Notes: a model not told the origin generated them from the letters alone. DNA of 38,918 nucleotides from an uncultured Actinomycetes bacterium (GCA_903846075.1 CAIMZW010000047.1:1-38918); one strand, 5' to 3'. Counted from the stretch's first letter, positions 22,100-34,015 are shown. A program made the numbers and translations.

Positions 22100-22172
22100 T
22101 GGAGACTAGGAGGATCGAACTCCTGACCTCCTGCTTGCAAAGCAGGCGCTCTACCAATTGAGCTAAGTCCCC
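22100..22172 (-). tRNA. tRNA-Ala(TGC)
   Basis: Minus-strand cloverleaf of 73 nt: acceptor GGGGACT/AGTCTCC with one G-T pair, D-loop region TAGCTCAATTGGTAGAGC, anticodon loop TTTGCAA in stem CCTGC/GCAGG giving TGC, T-loop AGTTCGATCCT; discriminator A; CCA not encoded. Located 15 nt from tRNA-Ile. Confidence 0.97.
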
Positions 22173-22187
22173 ATATTTCTATGAGCG

Positions 22188-22262
22188 TGGGCCTGGGAGG
22201 ACTTGAACCTCCGACCTCTTCCTTATCAGGGAAGCGCTCTAACCAGGCTGAGCTACAGGCCC
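22188..22262 (-). tRNA. tRNA-Ile(GAT)
   Basis: Minus-strand cloverleaf of 75 nt: acceptor GGGCCTG/CAGGCCC, D-arm TAGCTCAGCCTGGTTAGAGC, anticodon loop CTGATAA in stem CTTCC/GGAAG giving GAT, T-loop GGTTCAAGTCC; discriminator A. The gyrA - tRNA-Ile - tRNA-Ala order is conserved in Actinobacteria. Confidence 0.97.
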
Positions 22263-22313
22263 ATTTCTGGGCTGGTGAAGGTTACCCGACTTAGGGTCAT
22301 CCCCGCAAAAAAG

Positions 22314-24889
22314 CTATTCAGTCCCCTCCTCATTGAGCGTGGTTTCTGCAATCTCTTCTTCGACAATCGTCTCGGCCTCTGCCGAATCGCCTAGTTCTTC
22401 TAGTTCGGAGACTGGAACATCCTTCACTTGAGCAATCGAGACTACAGATACCCCTTCACCTAAGTTAACAAGGCGAACGCCTAGGGTGTCGCGGCTGGTT
22501 TCCCGGATTTCTGAGACAGCAGTTCGGATAACCGTGCCGCCCGAAGTAATTGCCAAAATCTCTTCTTCGGCCTCGACGATCATGGCACCAACAAGAACTC
22601 CACGTGAATCCTCATCAATCTTGGCGGCCTTAACACCGATTCCGCCTCGACCTTGAGAACGGTATTCCTTGAGCGGAGTGCGCTTGGCATAACCGCCGTC
22701 TGTTGCAGTAACAACAAATTGTGGTTTTGATTCGTCGAGAATCGTTGCCATCGAGAGCAACTTGTCCTCGCCGCGGAACTTCATTCCAATGACACCACCT
22801 GTTGCCCGACCCATTGGGCGAAGTGATGTGTCATTTGCTGAGAAGCGAAGGGACATTCCATATCGAGATACAAGAAGAAGTTCGTCTTTTTCACTCACTA
22901 GAGAGGCTGAAACGACTTCGTCATCCTCGCGCAGATTTACCGCGATCAGTCCTCCGGTGCGGGTTGAGTCATACTCGGAGAGTGGGCTCTTCTTCACCAT
23001 TCCAAATCGAGTCGCAATAACGAGATATGGGTAGGCCTCATAGTTAGAGAGCGCAATAACCTGAGCGATTGTCTCATCCGGCTTGAATGCCAATAAATTC
23101 GCCACGTGTTGGCCACGTGCATCTCGACCAGCATCTGGAAGCTCGTGAACTTTCGCACGGTAGACCCGACCCTTATTGGTAAAGAACATCAACCAATCAT
23201 GAGTTGAAGCTACAAAGAAATGATCCACTAAATCATCCTGACGTAGCGCGGCTCCTCGAACACCTTTACCACCCCGACGTTGGGATCGATATAGGTCAGC
23301 CTTGGTGCGTTTGGAGTAACCGGAACGAGTAATCGTGACAACCACATCTTGTTCGGGAATTAAATCCTCAATCGAAAGATCGCTCTCACCGAGAATAATT
23401 TGAGTTCTTCGATCATTACCAAATTTGGTGGCTACTTCTTGTAATTCGGTTTTAATGATTTCTCGTTGTTTTGCCGGGCTCGCGAGGATCTCATTAAGCA
23501 GAATGATGTCTGCCATTAAAGCATCGTATTCGTCATTAATCTTTTGACGTTCCAGTGCTGCAATTCGACGCAATTGCATATCTAAAATTGCGTTTGCTTG
23601 CACTTCATCGACATCTAACAACTTCATTAAGCCAGTTCGAGCTTCTTCGGTTGTTGAGCTGGCACGAATTAATGCGATAACGGCATCAAGGGCATCTAGC
23701 GCCTTTAGGTAACCGCGCAAGATATGAGCGCGTTTTTCTCGCTCTGATAAACGATATTTTGTTCGGCGAACTATGACTTCTACCTGGTGTTCGATGTAAT
23801 AGCGAATGAACTCATCGAGCCTTAACGTCCGTGGCACATTGTCAACCAAGGCCAACATGTTTGCGCCAAAGGAATCTTGTAATTGCGTGTGCTTATACAA
23901 GTTATTTAGAACAACTTTTGGAACCGCATCGTTTCGAAGAACAATGACAAGTCGTTGACCCAAACGTTCGTTTCCTTCATCGCGAACATCTGCGATTCCC
24001 TTGATTCGACCATCTTTTACAAGTTCAGCGATTTTTAAAGCTAAGTTGTCAGGGTTTACTTGATAAGGCAGTTCGGTGACAACCAAACAAGTTCGTTTAT
24101 TAATCTCTTCAATTTCAACAACAGCGCGCATGATGATCGAGCCACGGCCAGTGCGATAAGCATCTTCGATTCCACTGCGCCCAACAATGAGAGCTTTGGT
24201 AGGAAAGTCTGGTCCTTTAATAATCGTGATTAGTTTTTCCAGCAATTCATGGGCTGGTTGATCTGGGTGTTCCAACGCCCAACAAACACCTTCGATAACT
24301 TCAGTGAGGTTGTGCGGTGGAATATTGGTCGCCATACCAACGGCGATACCGGCGCTACCGTTGACAAGCAGGTTAGGAAAACGGCTGGGAAGTACTACTG
24401 GTTCTTGAGAACGGCCATCGTAGTTAGGAATAAAGTCCACAGTGTCTTCGTCGATATCTCGCATCATCTCCATTGCGAGAGGAGCAAGTCTTGCTTCGGT
24501 ATAACGCATTGCTGCGGCTGGATCATTTCCTGGCGATCCAAAGTTTCCGTTGCCGTCGATTAATGGAAAACGAAGTGACCAAAATTGCGCAAGGCGAACG
24601 ACAGCATCATAAATAGCAGTATCGCCGTGGGGGTGATAGTTACCCATGACATCGCCGACGATACGAGAAGATTTGTAATAACCCTTATCTGGGCGATAAC
24701 CAGCGTCGTACATGGCATAAAGAACTCTGCGGTGAACTGGTTTTAAACCGTCGCGAACATCAGGTAAGGCACGTCCAACAATGACGCTCATTGCATAATC
24801 GAGATAGGAACGTGCCATCTCTACTTGGAGATCTACAGTCTCGATTCGATCATGCTCGGGCAGATCTGGAGTTTGGTTTGTGGTGTCCA

Positions 24890-24890
<1 letters not shown>
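22314..24890 (-). CDS. gyrA: DNA gyrase subunit A
   Basis: An 858-residue GyrA. The N-terminal breakage-reunion domain includes [20 protein letters not shown] and the catalytic Tyr in [10 protein letters not shown] near residue 130. The C-terminal six-bladed DNA-wrapping domain carries the GyrA-box [11 protein letters not shown] that distinguishes it from ParC. The quinolone-determining region reads [11 protein letters not shown], with Thr at the usual Ser83 position, a conservative change. The tail is acidic. Its ATG overlaps the gyrB stop (TAATG), so the two subunits are translationally coupled for equimolar synthesis. Confidence 0.98.
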
Positions 24891-27029
<2,139 letters not shown>

Positions 27030-27482
27030 TCATCCGTAGGTATCTCTTGGGCCACGGGCACCTTTTATGGATCGGACTCCTTTCTTCCAATGTGGGGCAT
27101 TCGGACCAATTATTGAGAGTTGCTCCACCAACGCCCCGGGGGCTGATGAGGCGATAGTGGATAAGAGTTGTGGCGCCATGAGCTTAAGTTGGACCGCCCA
27201 CGCAGTTGAAGTTGTTTGAATTGTGAGAACCCCATCGAGTAAGGAAATTGGGGCGGCCCGAGAACCGATTTCCGGGCCAACAATTTCGCTCCAGAGCGAG
27301 AAGAGGGTCCCTTCTGCTATTCCCTGGCGCCATTCCTGCGATTTCGTTAAATCTTGCAGAAGATTTTGTAGCGGTTGCGGATCATCCATTCGTTCTCGAG
27401 GTTGCTCGGTTTCATTGAATCTAGTTCTTCGATTTTGGCTGCGGAAGATTCGATAGAGCTCCCGAGCAAGATCGCGTGTCAT
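27030..27482 (-). CDS. dciA: DciA-type (DUF721) replicative helicase loader/operator
   Basis: A 150-residue protein with a DUF721 domain in its second half (about residues 50-130: LFSLWSEIVGPEIGSRAAP, LTIQTTSTAWAVQLKLM, and the IIGPNAPHWKKG tail). DciA proteins interact with the DnaB helicase and are needed for replication initiation in bacteria lacking DnaC/DnaI loaders. The location between recF and gyrB is that of mycobacterial Rv0004. The ATG overlaps the recF stop by ATGA. The charged N-terminal region is typical and poorly conserved. Confidence 0.92.
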   Translation of the reverse strand: MTRDLARELYRIFRSQNRRTRFNETEQPRERMDDPQPLQNLLQDLTKSQEWRQGIAEGTLFSLWSEIVGPEIGSRAAPISLLDGVLTIQTTSTAWAVQLKLMAPQLLSTIASSAPGALVEQLSIIGPNAPHWKKGVRSIKGARGPRDTYG

Positions 27483-28573
27483 GAATTGATCTCCGTAGCG
27501 CTGCCGGACTTTATTAAATACCGCTTACCTTGAAGTGTGGAAGGGAGATCGTTCTCGACTGCCACAGTAATTAATGTTTGTTCGGCAGCTTGAGCTAACT
27601 GGATTAGTTGTAATCGTCGACCTTCATCGAGTTCAGAAAAAACGTCATCTAAAATGAGGATGGGTGAGTATCCATCGTTTTGCAAAAGTTTATATGTCGC
27701 AAGTTTTAACGCTAAGGCCACAGACCAAGACTCTCCATGGCTAGCAAAGCCTTTCACAATATGGTTTCCGAGCACCAAAGTGAGGTCATCGCGGTGAGGG
27801 CCAGTGAGTGTTAAACCTCGTTCAAGTTCGGTCGATCGTGTTGTACGGATTCTCTCGAGAATTTGAGCGGTATTGCTTTCTGCGCTGGTGGAGACCTCTT
27901 CGATATGCGATTTATAAAGAATGTCTGTTTTTTTCTCCTCGGAAATTTCGTTATATACCGAGTTAAAAATGGGGGTTAACTCTTTAAGTGTTGAAATCCT
28001 GGCAGCCATAATTTTTCCGCCGAAATCTGCGACTTGCTGATCCCAAGGTGTTAGCGCATCAGGATGTGCTCTCGATTTCAGAAGTGAGTTTCGTTGTCTC
28101 ACAGCTCGTTCATAATCCGAAATAATCCCGGCTATTCGAGGCGAACGAAGTGTGATGAGTTGATCTATAAACCTTCGTCTCTCTGTTGGGTCGCCTCGAA
28201 CTAAATCTAAATCTTCCGGAGAGAAATAGATGGCTTGCACCAAACCAAATAAATCTCTTTGGCTTCTGGTTGGGTTTTGATTAATTCTTGCGCGATTGGC
28301 TTTCTCGCCATTTATTTCCAACTCCACCAAATATTCTCGCTCTGGTGTAATTGTTTTTGCCCTTATGTAGGCAGAAGGAAAACCGAGTTGAATCAACGGT
28401 ACATCCGTAGCAACTCGATGAGAATTCAAGTAAGAGAGATATAAAATTGCCTCAACGATGTTGGTTTTACCTTCGCCATTACGTCCAACAAAGATTGTGA
28501 TTCCTGGTTCTAACTCAAGTGTTAGGTTGCTGTAAGAACGAAAATTCGTCAGCGTTAAGTTTGAGATGAACAC
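27479..28573 (-). CDS. recF: DNA recombination/replication-repair protein RecF
   Basis: A 364-residue SMC-like ATPase: Walker A GRNGEGKTNIVEA (about residues 30-42), the ABC signature region GESWSVALALKLA and Walker B ILILDDVFSELDEGRR near the C-terminus. It loads RecA at single-strand gaps as part of RecFOR. The start is GTG at 28573, 13 nt after dnaN, without a clear Shine-Dalgarno, which suggests coupling to dnaN translation. Confidence 0.97.
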   Translation of the reverse strand: MFISNLTLTNFRSYSNLTLELEPGITIFVGRNGEGKTNIVEAILYLSYLNSHRVATDVPLIQLGFPSAYIRAKTITPEREYLVELEINGEKANRARINQNPTRSQRDLFGLVQAIYFSPEDLDLVRGDPTERRRFIDQLITLRSPRIAGIISDYERAVRQRNSLLKSRAHPDALTPWDQQVADFGGKIMAARISTLKELTPIFNSVYNEISEEKKTDILYKSHIEEVSTSAESNTAQILERIRTTRSTELERGLTLTGPHRDDLTLVLGNHIVKGFASHGESWSVALALKLATYKLLQNDGYSPILILDDVFSELDEGRRLQLIQLAQAAEQTLITVAVENDLPSTLQGKRYLIKSGSATEINS

Positions 28574-28586
28574 AATGAAAGAGTTG

Positions 28587-29714
28587 TTATGAGTTGTAGC
28601 GCATCGGCATTAATAGATATTTATAAGAATTATCAATCTCGCCATCAAGCTCATTTTTTCCAGTGAGTACGGCTGGTTTTTTCTCGCCAGTGAATGCGAT
28701 ATGAACGTATGGACTGTTGATGGCTTGTAAACCATCAGTGAGAAATGTTGGGTTAAAAGCAATATTGATCTCTTCGCCGGCATATTCAATATTTAACTCC
28801 TCAGTCGCTTGTGCCTCTTCTCCAGCTCCCGCTTCTAATAAGAGTGAGTTCTCGGAAAAAATAAGACGGAGGGGAACGGTTTTATCGGTAACAAGTGCTA
28901 CACGTCGTACTGAATCTAATAAAGTCGAAACTTCAATAATTGCTTGTGCTGTTGATTGTTGTGGGAGTAGATGTTTGAAAGGAGGGAAACTTCCATCAAG
29001 GGTTCGTGAAGTCATGGTTTTTTCGTGTGAAACAAATCCCACTAACTTTTCTTTAGCTTCTAGTGGTGAGAGCGCAAAAATTACTTCCGAGCTATTTGCC
29101 AGAGATTTTGCTGCATCTGAGAGAGTTCTGGCACGAAGCAAGGTTGAGGTTTCGATAGCTTCGTTTTTTGGTTGCCAGGTGATTTCTTTGACGGCCAGAC
29201 GATAACGATCTGTTGCGGCTAGGGTGATTGTTTTTCCGACAATTTCAATAAAGACTCCGGTAAGGGTAGGAAGAGAATCGTCTCGACCGGCAGCTACGGC
29301 AACCTGGTTGACGGCAGTTGCAAAAATATCACTCGTGATAATTCCTGCAGTCTCTGGAATTTCTGGAAGTGTTGGGTAGTCAGATAAGGAAAGTGTTGGC
29401 AAAGTGAATTTGGCAGTTCCTGCCGTAACGAGAACTCGAGTTCCCTCTAAAAGAAATGTAATCGGTTTCTGTGGTAAAGAGCGCGATATCTCCGCAAGTA
29501 ACCGGCCAGGTACTAATACTTTCCCGGTTTCAGAGATTTCCGCATGGAAAGTTGCTTTAGTGGATGTTTCTAGATCCGACCCAGTTAATTTGATTGTGTC
29601 TGTCACATCAATAACGATGCCAAGAAGGGAGGTGATGTTTGGTCTGGAAGAGAGGCTTCGGGCCACCCAGTTAATTGCGTCTATTAGCGCATCGCGCTCT
29701 ACTGTAAATTTCAT
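28587..29714 (-). CDS. dnaN: DNA polymerase III beta sliding clamp
   Basis: A 375-residue beta clamp built from three repeated domains. Recognisable segments are the start MKFTVERDALIDAINWVARSLS, the middle TDRYRLAVKE, and the end YKYLLMPMRYN, which in clamps forms part of the hydrophobic binding pocket (MPMR). It tethers polymerase III to DNA. The Shine-Dalgarno GAGGG lies about five bases ahead of the ATG. It follows the dnaA-dnaN part of oriC. Confidence 0.98.
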   Translation of the reverse strand: MKFTVERDALIDAINWVARSLSSRPNITSLLGIVIDVTDTIKLTGSDLETSTKATFHAEISETGKVLVPGRLLAEISRSLPQKPITFLLEGTRVLVTAGTAKFTLPTLSLSDYPTLPEIPETAGIITSDIFATAVNQVAVAAGRDDSLPTLTGVFIEIVGKTITLAATDRYRLAVKEITWQPKNEAIETSTLLRARTLSDAAKSLANSSEVIFALSPLEAKEKLVGFVSHEKTMTSRTLDGSFPPFKHLLPQQSTAQAIIEVSTLLDSVRRVALVTDKTVPLRLIFSENSLLLEAGAGEEAQATEELNIEYAGEEINIAFNPTFLTDGLQAINSPYVHIAFTGEKKPAVLTGKNELDGEIDNSYKYLLMPMRYNS

Positions 29715-30000
29715 AACACCCTCGCTCCGTCTACCGTTAATAAGTCTTGCACAGGTTCGTTATTTCCTGGTTTTCTTTTAAATATATAAGTATTAGTAGT
29801 AACTACCGCACTTTCTTGTGGATAACTATAGAAAGTGCAGGTGTTAAAAGGAAAAAGATCTAATTTCTTACTGTGGGCAATTGGTGGAAAAAGTCGACTA
29901 ACTTCTCCGTTACCACTACTTTTCTTAGTAATAGTTGAATAACCCAAGGTTTTTCCCACAGTTATCCACAAGTTACCCCCAATCTGGGGGCAACCGTTCA
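29715..30000. other. oriC, dnaA-dnaN part with AT-rich unwinding region
   Basis: This 286-bp non-coding gap holds perfect DnaA boxes in opposite orientations at 29817-29825 (TGTGGATAA) and 29962-29970 (TTATCCACA). Weaker copies lie at 29952-29960 (TTTCCCACA) and 29872-29880 (TGTGGGCAA). An AT-rich stretch at about 29771-29802 is a candidate unwinding element. The dnaA-dnaN gap is the known oriC site in mycobacteria and Streptomyces. Confidence 0.8.
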
Positions 30001-31416
30001 TTAACTGTTTCCCTTAGCTTGTTGTCTAATCCGGTTGGTAAGTTCGGTGACTTGGTTATAAATCGAACGGCGCTCAGCCATTAATTGGCGAATTTTCCGA
30101 TCGGCATGCATAACCGTCGTGTGGTCGCGGCCGCCAAAAGTCTGTCCAATTTTAGGCAGTGAAAGGTCTGTCAACTCTCGGCAAAGGTACATAGCGATCT
30201 GGCGGGCGTTTACCAAAACCCTCGAACGGGAGGTTCCACATAGGTCATCCAAAGTAAGACTGAAATATGAAGCAGTCTGGGCCATGATCGTGGTCGAGGT
30301 TATTTCCGGTCCGCCCTCACTTGGGATTAAATCCTTCAAAACAATTTCAGCCAAATTAAAATCAACATTTTGCCGATTTAAGGAGGCAAAAGCAGTTACC
30401 CGAATTAGCGCACCTTCAAGCTCACGAATATTGCTCGAAATTTTGCTGGCGATATATTCCAGAACATCATCAGGAGCGTTGAGCTTGTCCTGAGCCGCCT
30501 TCTTGCGAAGAATCGCAATTCGAGTTTCTAACTCTGGTGGTTGGATGTCAGTGATTAATCCCCATTCAAATCGACTACGGAGACGATCTTCCAAAGTTGT
30601 TAACTGCTTAGGCGGTCTATCACTTGAGATAACTATCTGTTTGTTCGCGTTATATAAAGTATTAAAAGTGTGGAAGAACTCCTCTTGAGTCCGTTCCTTA
30701 TTCTCTAAAAACTGAATGTCATCAACCAATAAAACATCAAGATCGCGATACCGACGTTGAAAAACACTAGCTTTGTCATCACGGATGGAATTAATAAAGT
30801 CATTAGTGAATTCTTCGCTAGAGACATATCGAACCCGAACACCGCTGTACAACTCTTTGGTGTAGGCGCCAATGGCATGAAGGAGGTGGGTTTTACCCAA
30901 ACCCGATTCCCCGTAAATAAAAAGCGGGTTATAGGCCTTTGCAGGTGCCTCAGCCACCGCAACAGCCGCAGCATGGGCAAATCGGTTGGAAGCCCCGATA
31001 ACAAAAGTCTCAAAAATATATCGAGGATTCAATTGGGAAGGTTCGTTGGTTGTTGAAGCGCCAGAGCCTCTTCCCATTCCAGTTCGTGGTTCGATATCAA
31101 CCACAGGCTCCACGATCAGTGGCTCTCGTTGCGGTGGGGTCTCTAAAGACTCATCAATAGTGACCGCAATATTTATTCGTTGGCCAAGACGACCCGACAA
31201 AACTTCATTTAATGAGGCGCGCAGCCGGGTCTCCAAAACATCCTTAGCAAAGGCGTTTGGAGCGGCTAAGAGCAAATTAGAACCAGATTCTCCTTGAAGC
31301 AGGCCGATCGGCTTGGTGAGGGTAAGAAAAGCCCGATGGTGGGGGGTCTCCAACGCCACCTCATCAATAACTGCCAACCAAAGCGCCGAAAGGTCGTTCT
31401 CTTCCAACAAAGCCAC
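30001..31416 (-). CDS. dnaA: Chromosomal replication initiator DnaA
   Basis: A 471-residue DnaA: domain I at the N-terminus, a variable linker (about residues 88-130), the AAA+ domain with Walker A GESGLGKT at 169-176 and Walker [10 protein letters not shown], and the DNA-binding domain IV with signature [15 protein letters not shown] near the C-terminus. It binds DnaA boxes on both sides of its own gene. The start is GTG at 31416. DnaA boxes at 31451 and 31463 lie right upstream, as expected for autoregulation. Confidence 0.98.
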   Translation of the reverse strand: MALLEENDLSALWLAVIDEVALETPHHRAFLTLTKPIGLLQGESGSNLLLAAPNAFAKDVLETRLRASLNEVLSGRLGQRINIAVTIDESLETPPQREPLIVEPVVDIEPRTGMGRGSGASTTNEPSQLNPRYIFETFVIGASNRFAHAAAVAVAEAPAKAYNPLFIYGESGLGKTHLLHAIGAYTKELYSGVRVRYVSSEEFTNDFINSIRDDKASVFQRRYRDLDVLLVDDIQFLENKERTQEEFFHTFNTLYNANKQIVISSDRPPKQLTTLEDRLRSRFEWGLITDIQPPELETRIAILRKKAAQDKLNAPDDVLEYIASKISSNIRELEGALIRVTAFASLNRQNVDFNLAEIVLKDLIPSEGGPEITSTTIMAQTASYFSLTLDDLCGTSRSRVLVNARQIAMYLCRELTDLSLPKIGQTFGGRDHTTVMHADRKIRQLMAERRSIYNQVTELTNRIRQQAKGNS

Positions 31417-31789
31417 GCCAGCCCCGAATCCCTAATAAACCAAAATAAAGTAATCCACAAAGATATCCACAGCCTGTGGTCTAAACCCTAACTTGAGTCT
31501 TGACAGATAGAGAAAAGAAGGTTTCTCTCTTGAAAAGCGGCGAAACTTCAGAGTTTCACCAATCATTCCCTTTCTCGCCTGTGGATAGAGTGCGAAGGTA
31601 GAGCGGCGAAGGCGGAAAAGCAAGTGGTTATCCACAATTTGAGGAAGAAAACCGTTCCCCGTTAGGTAATTGAGATGAAGTGAGTTTGACCCTTATCAAC
31701 AGGTACCTCTACCGTTACCCCCTCACAAGCTGTGGCCTCGAACCGTCCTGGAACAATCCAAGGACCAACGGGTGAATAAGGAGTTTTCG
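31417..31789. other. rpmH-dnaA intergenic region with second DnaA-box cluster
   Basis: A 373-bp gap between divergent dnaA and rpmH. DnaA boxes: TAATCCACA 31451-31459 and ATATCCACA 31463-31471 (one mismatch each), TGTGGATAG 31580-31588 (one mismatch), TTATCCACA 31628-31636 (perfect), TTATCAACA 31693-31701 (one mismatch). It must also contain the dnaA and rpmH promoters. Together with the dnaA-dnaN gap this makes a bipartite arrangement around dnaA. Confidence 0.75.
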
Positions 31790-31927
31790 ATGACAAAGCG
31801 CACTTTCCAACCAAACAACCGTCGCCGTGCAAAAAAGCATGGTTTCCGTGCCCGCATGGCAACTCGCGGTGGACGATCAGTCCTTTCTTCCCGCCGCGCA
31901 AAAGGTCGCGTTCGCATCTCCGCATAA
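31790..31927 (+). CDS. rpmH: Ribosomal protein bL34
   Basis: A 45-residue highly basic protein starting [20 protein letters not shown] and ending [10 protein letters not shown], the standard bL34 pattern. It is a component of the large ribosomal subunit. The ATG at 31790 follows AAGGAG by six bases. Its stop is only three bases before the rnpA GTG, the conserved rpmH-rnpA pair. Confidence 0.98.
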   Translation: MTKRTFQPNNRRRAKKHGFRARMATRGGRSVLSSRRAKGRVRISA

Positions 31928-31930
31928 CTC

Positions 31931-32287
31931 GTGTTACCCGTCGCGAATCGTTTACGCACTAGCAACGAGTTTTCTCAAACTACCAAAACCGGAGTTCGAG
32001 CAACCTCGACATCACTTGTGCTCTATGTTCTGACAAAACCCGAGTTACCGACTGGTCCAAAAGTCGGGTTGATTATTAATAAGTCTATTGGCGGTTCGGT
32101 CTTACGCCATCGACTTGCACGCCAGATTCGCCACATTATGCGAAGAGAATTAGAACTTTTCCCGAAAAACAGTTTTGTCGTCGTTCGCGTTCTTCGCTCC
32201 TCTGATTCACTTGCATTAGAACTTCCAAAGTTAGCAAAAAAAGTTCTACAAAACGGTTCTGCAAGAGGGGGTTCGGTGAGAGTATGA
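31931..32287 (+). CDS. rnpA: Ribonuclease P protein component
   Basis: A 118-residue basic protein that helps the catalytic RNase P RNA mature tRNA 5' ends. The family's central basic motif appears as SVLRHRLARQIRHIMRRELE (about residues 56-75), in the His-containing form common in Actinobacteria, after VGLIINKSIGG. The start is GTG at 31931, three bases after the rpmH stop. Its own TGA overlaps the yidD ATG. Confidence 0.95.
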   Translation: MLPVANRLRTSNEFSQTTKTGVRATSTSLVLYVLTKPELPTGPKVGLIINKSIGGSVLRHRLARQIRHIMRRELELFPKNSFVVVRVLRSSDSLALELPKLAKKVLQNGSARGGSVRV

Positions 32288-32517
32288 AAAGACTCTTGCT
32301 CTTGCCCATAAAGTTTTATCAAAAGTGGATTTCGCCAAGTTTTGCTCCTCGTTGCAAGTACTACCCGTGTTGTTCGCAATACGCACTAGTGGCGATAAAA
32401 GAGTACGGATTAAAAGGTGTAGGTATGGCGATCTGGAGATTATTAAGGTGTAATCCTTGGTCTTATGGCGGTGTTGATTATGTACCTCAAAAATCGGTTG
32501 TAAAAGGAGTTAACTAA
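32284..32517 (+). CDS. yidD: Membrane protein insertion efficiency factor YidD
   Basis: A 77-residue protein with the family core WISPSFAPRCKYYPCCSQYALVA, later GMAIWRLLRCNPW and GGVDYVP. The usual CRFxPTCSxYA reads with Cys in place of Thr here (PCCS), a minor variant. It is thought to assist YidC-dependent insertion at the inner face of the membrane. Overlaps rnpA by ATGA and abuts yidC. Confidence 0.95.
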   Translation: MKRLLLLPIKFYQKWISPSFAPRCKYYPCCSQYALVAIKEYGLKGVGMAIWRLLRCNPWSYGGVDYVPQKSVVKGVN

Positions 32518-33420
32518 ATGGGAAGTATCCTAAAACCCTTATATTTCGCGGTTTCTTGGGTAATCGTGACTTTTCACTCCATGCTGGGTTTGATTTTTGG
32601 AAAGAACTCCCACGAAAGCATTAAGTGGAGTTTGTCGATTATTGGCTTAGTGGTTTTAATCCGAATTATTTTAATTCCGCTCTTTGTGAAGCAGATTAAA
32701 AGTCAGCGAGCCCTAACTGCGTTGCAGCCACACATGAAAGAAATTCAAAAGAAGTATAAAGACGATCGTCAAAAACAATCTGAAGAGATGATGAAGCTCT
32801 ATAAAGAGCACAAGACCAACCCACTTGCTTCTTGTTTTCCTATTTTGGCGCAAGCTCCAATTTTCTTTTCGCTCTTCACTGTATTAAATGGCATCGCCCA
32901 CAATCACCCACACGGAGTTCTTAAAGGCGACCTACTGCTCTCAGCACAGCACGCTCGATTTTTTCACGCTTTGCTTTCCAGCACATTTTTAAGTTCGCCA
33001 GATAGCGCGACCAAGATCGTGACTGTTGGATTAATTCTCTTTATGTCTGCAACTACTTTCACCACACAACGTCAGTTGATGGTTAAAGGAATGCCAAAGA
33101 TGGATTCCTCCAACAACATGATGATGCAACAACAAAAGATCATGCTTTATGTTTTCCCAATTATTTTTGCAATTTCCGGAGTTAACTTTCCAGTTGGTGT
33201 TTTAATTTATTGGTCCACCACAAACCTATGGACTCTCGGACAACAGTTCTATGTCATTAAGCGAAACCCAACTCCTGGCTCACCTGCCTATGAAGAACTA
33301 AAGGCTAAGCAAGCTAAGAAATCTGGAATCGCGCCGGAGGTTGATGAACCAACTTCAACCCCAATAACTCCTGAAATTGGCCAACGCCAGCAGCCAAAAA
33401 AGAAAAAGAAAAAGAAATAA
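32518..33420 (+). CDS. yidC: Membrane protein insertase YidC/Oxa1
   Basis: A 300-residue YidC of the Gram-positive type with no large extracellular domain. Hydrophobic segments lie at about residues 5-24, 38-60, 100-123, 157-180 and 205-238. The conserved positively charged groove residue is probably the Arg in GLVVLIRIILIPLFVKQ, and PILAQAPIFFSLF is family-typical. The C-terminus is a polar tail ending in seven or more lysines, useful for ribosome contact. It begins on the base after the yidD stop. No lipobox is evident at the N-terminus. Confidence 0.96.
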   Translation: MGSILKPLYFAVSWVIVTFHSMLGLIFGKNSHESIKWSLSIIGLVVLIRIILIPLFVKQIKSQRALTALQPHMKEIQKKYKDDRQKQSEEMMKLYKEHKTNPLASCFPILAQAPIFFSLFTVLNGIAHNHPHGVLKGDLLLSAQHARFFHALLSSTFLSSPDSATKIVTVGLILFMSATTFTTQRQLMVKGMPKMDSSNNMMMQQQKIMLYVFPIIFAISGVNFPVGVLIYWSTTNLWTLGQQFYVIKRNPTPGSPAYEELKAKQAKKSGIAPEVDEPTSTPITPEIGQRQQPKKKKKKK

Positions 33421-33432
33421 CTATTCACATAG

Positions 33433-33504
33433 TTATCCACAGGACAAAAGCCCTAAAAAGGTATAAATAATATTAATACCGACAAATCGGTAGATGGAGG
33501 AGCG
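33433..33504 (+). promoter_or_regulatory. jag-rsmG-parAB upstream region: DnaA box, AT-rich promoter-like tract and hairpin
   Basis: A perfect TTATCCACA lies at 33433-33441. It is followed by an AT-rich -10-like tract (TATAAATAATATTAAT, 33462-33477). A perfect 6-bp hairpin with a CAAA loop (TACCGA/TCGGTA, 33477-33492) comes next, then GGAGGA (33496-33501) just ahead of the jag ATG. This is the only likely promoter for the jag-rsmG-parA-parB run. Confidence 0.6.
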
Positions 33505-34002
33505 ATGAGCGAGACAAATGTAGAGAGTGGTAAGAAGAGCTTGATTACCCGACTAGAAGAAGAAGGGGATGTCGCAGCCGATTATCTTGAGGCGCTCTTA
33601 GATATTGTTGATCTAGATGGAGATATCGATATTGATGTCGAGAACGAGCGCGCTTCACTAGCCATTGCTGGAGGAAAACTCGGCCATCTAGTAGGCGATC
33701 GCGGTGAAGTCCTGGATGCCCTCCAAGAGTTGACTCGGTTAGCGGTACAAACCTCCCTCGGTGAGCGCTCTCGCCTGATGCTTGATATTGATAACTTTCG
33801 AAGCTCGAAGAAGGAAGAGCTAGCAAAACTCGCACAAGAGGTGGCCGATGAGGTTAAGAGCACTGGTCTCTCCGTCAAACTTCGTCCAATGAATGCTTTC
33901 GAACGGAAAGTCATTCATGACACTATCCAAAATATTGGGCTCACAAGTGAATCTGAAGGCGAAGATCCAAATCGTTGTGTCGTTGTTCTTCCCCCTCAGT
34001 AA
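33505..34002 (+). CDS. jag: KH/R3H-domain RNA-binding protein (Jag/KhpB-like)
   Basis: A 165-residue protein: a KH-like domain (about residues 35-95, with LAIAGGKLGHLVGDRGEVLDALQELTR split by the GDRG loop) and a C-terminal R3H domain (LRPMNAFERKVIHDTIQN, EDPNRCVVVLP). The N-terminal Jag domain of the Bacillus protein is missing, as is usual in Actinobacteria (Rv3920c). It probably binds RNA and is implicated in cell elongation and division control in other Gram-positives. It heads the transcription unit with rsmG and parAB. Confidence 0.94.
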   Translation: MSETNVESGKKSLITRLEEEGDVAADYLEALLDIVDLDGDIDIDVENERASLAIAGGKLGHLVGDRGEVLDALQELTRLAVQTSLGERSRLMLDIDNFRSSKKEELAKLAQEVADEVKSTGLSVKLRPMNAFERKVIHDTIQNIGLTSESEGEDPNRCVVVLPPQ

Positions 34003-34015
34003 TCAGTTCTAACCC

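Noticed and set aside
24600-24660. Thr at the GyrA Ser83-equivalent position as a quinolone-resistance change
   Set aside because: Ser-to-Thr is conservative and natural in many bacteria; sequence alone does not support resistance.
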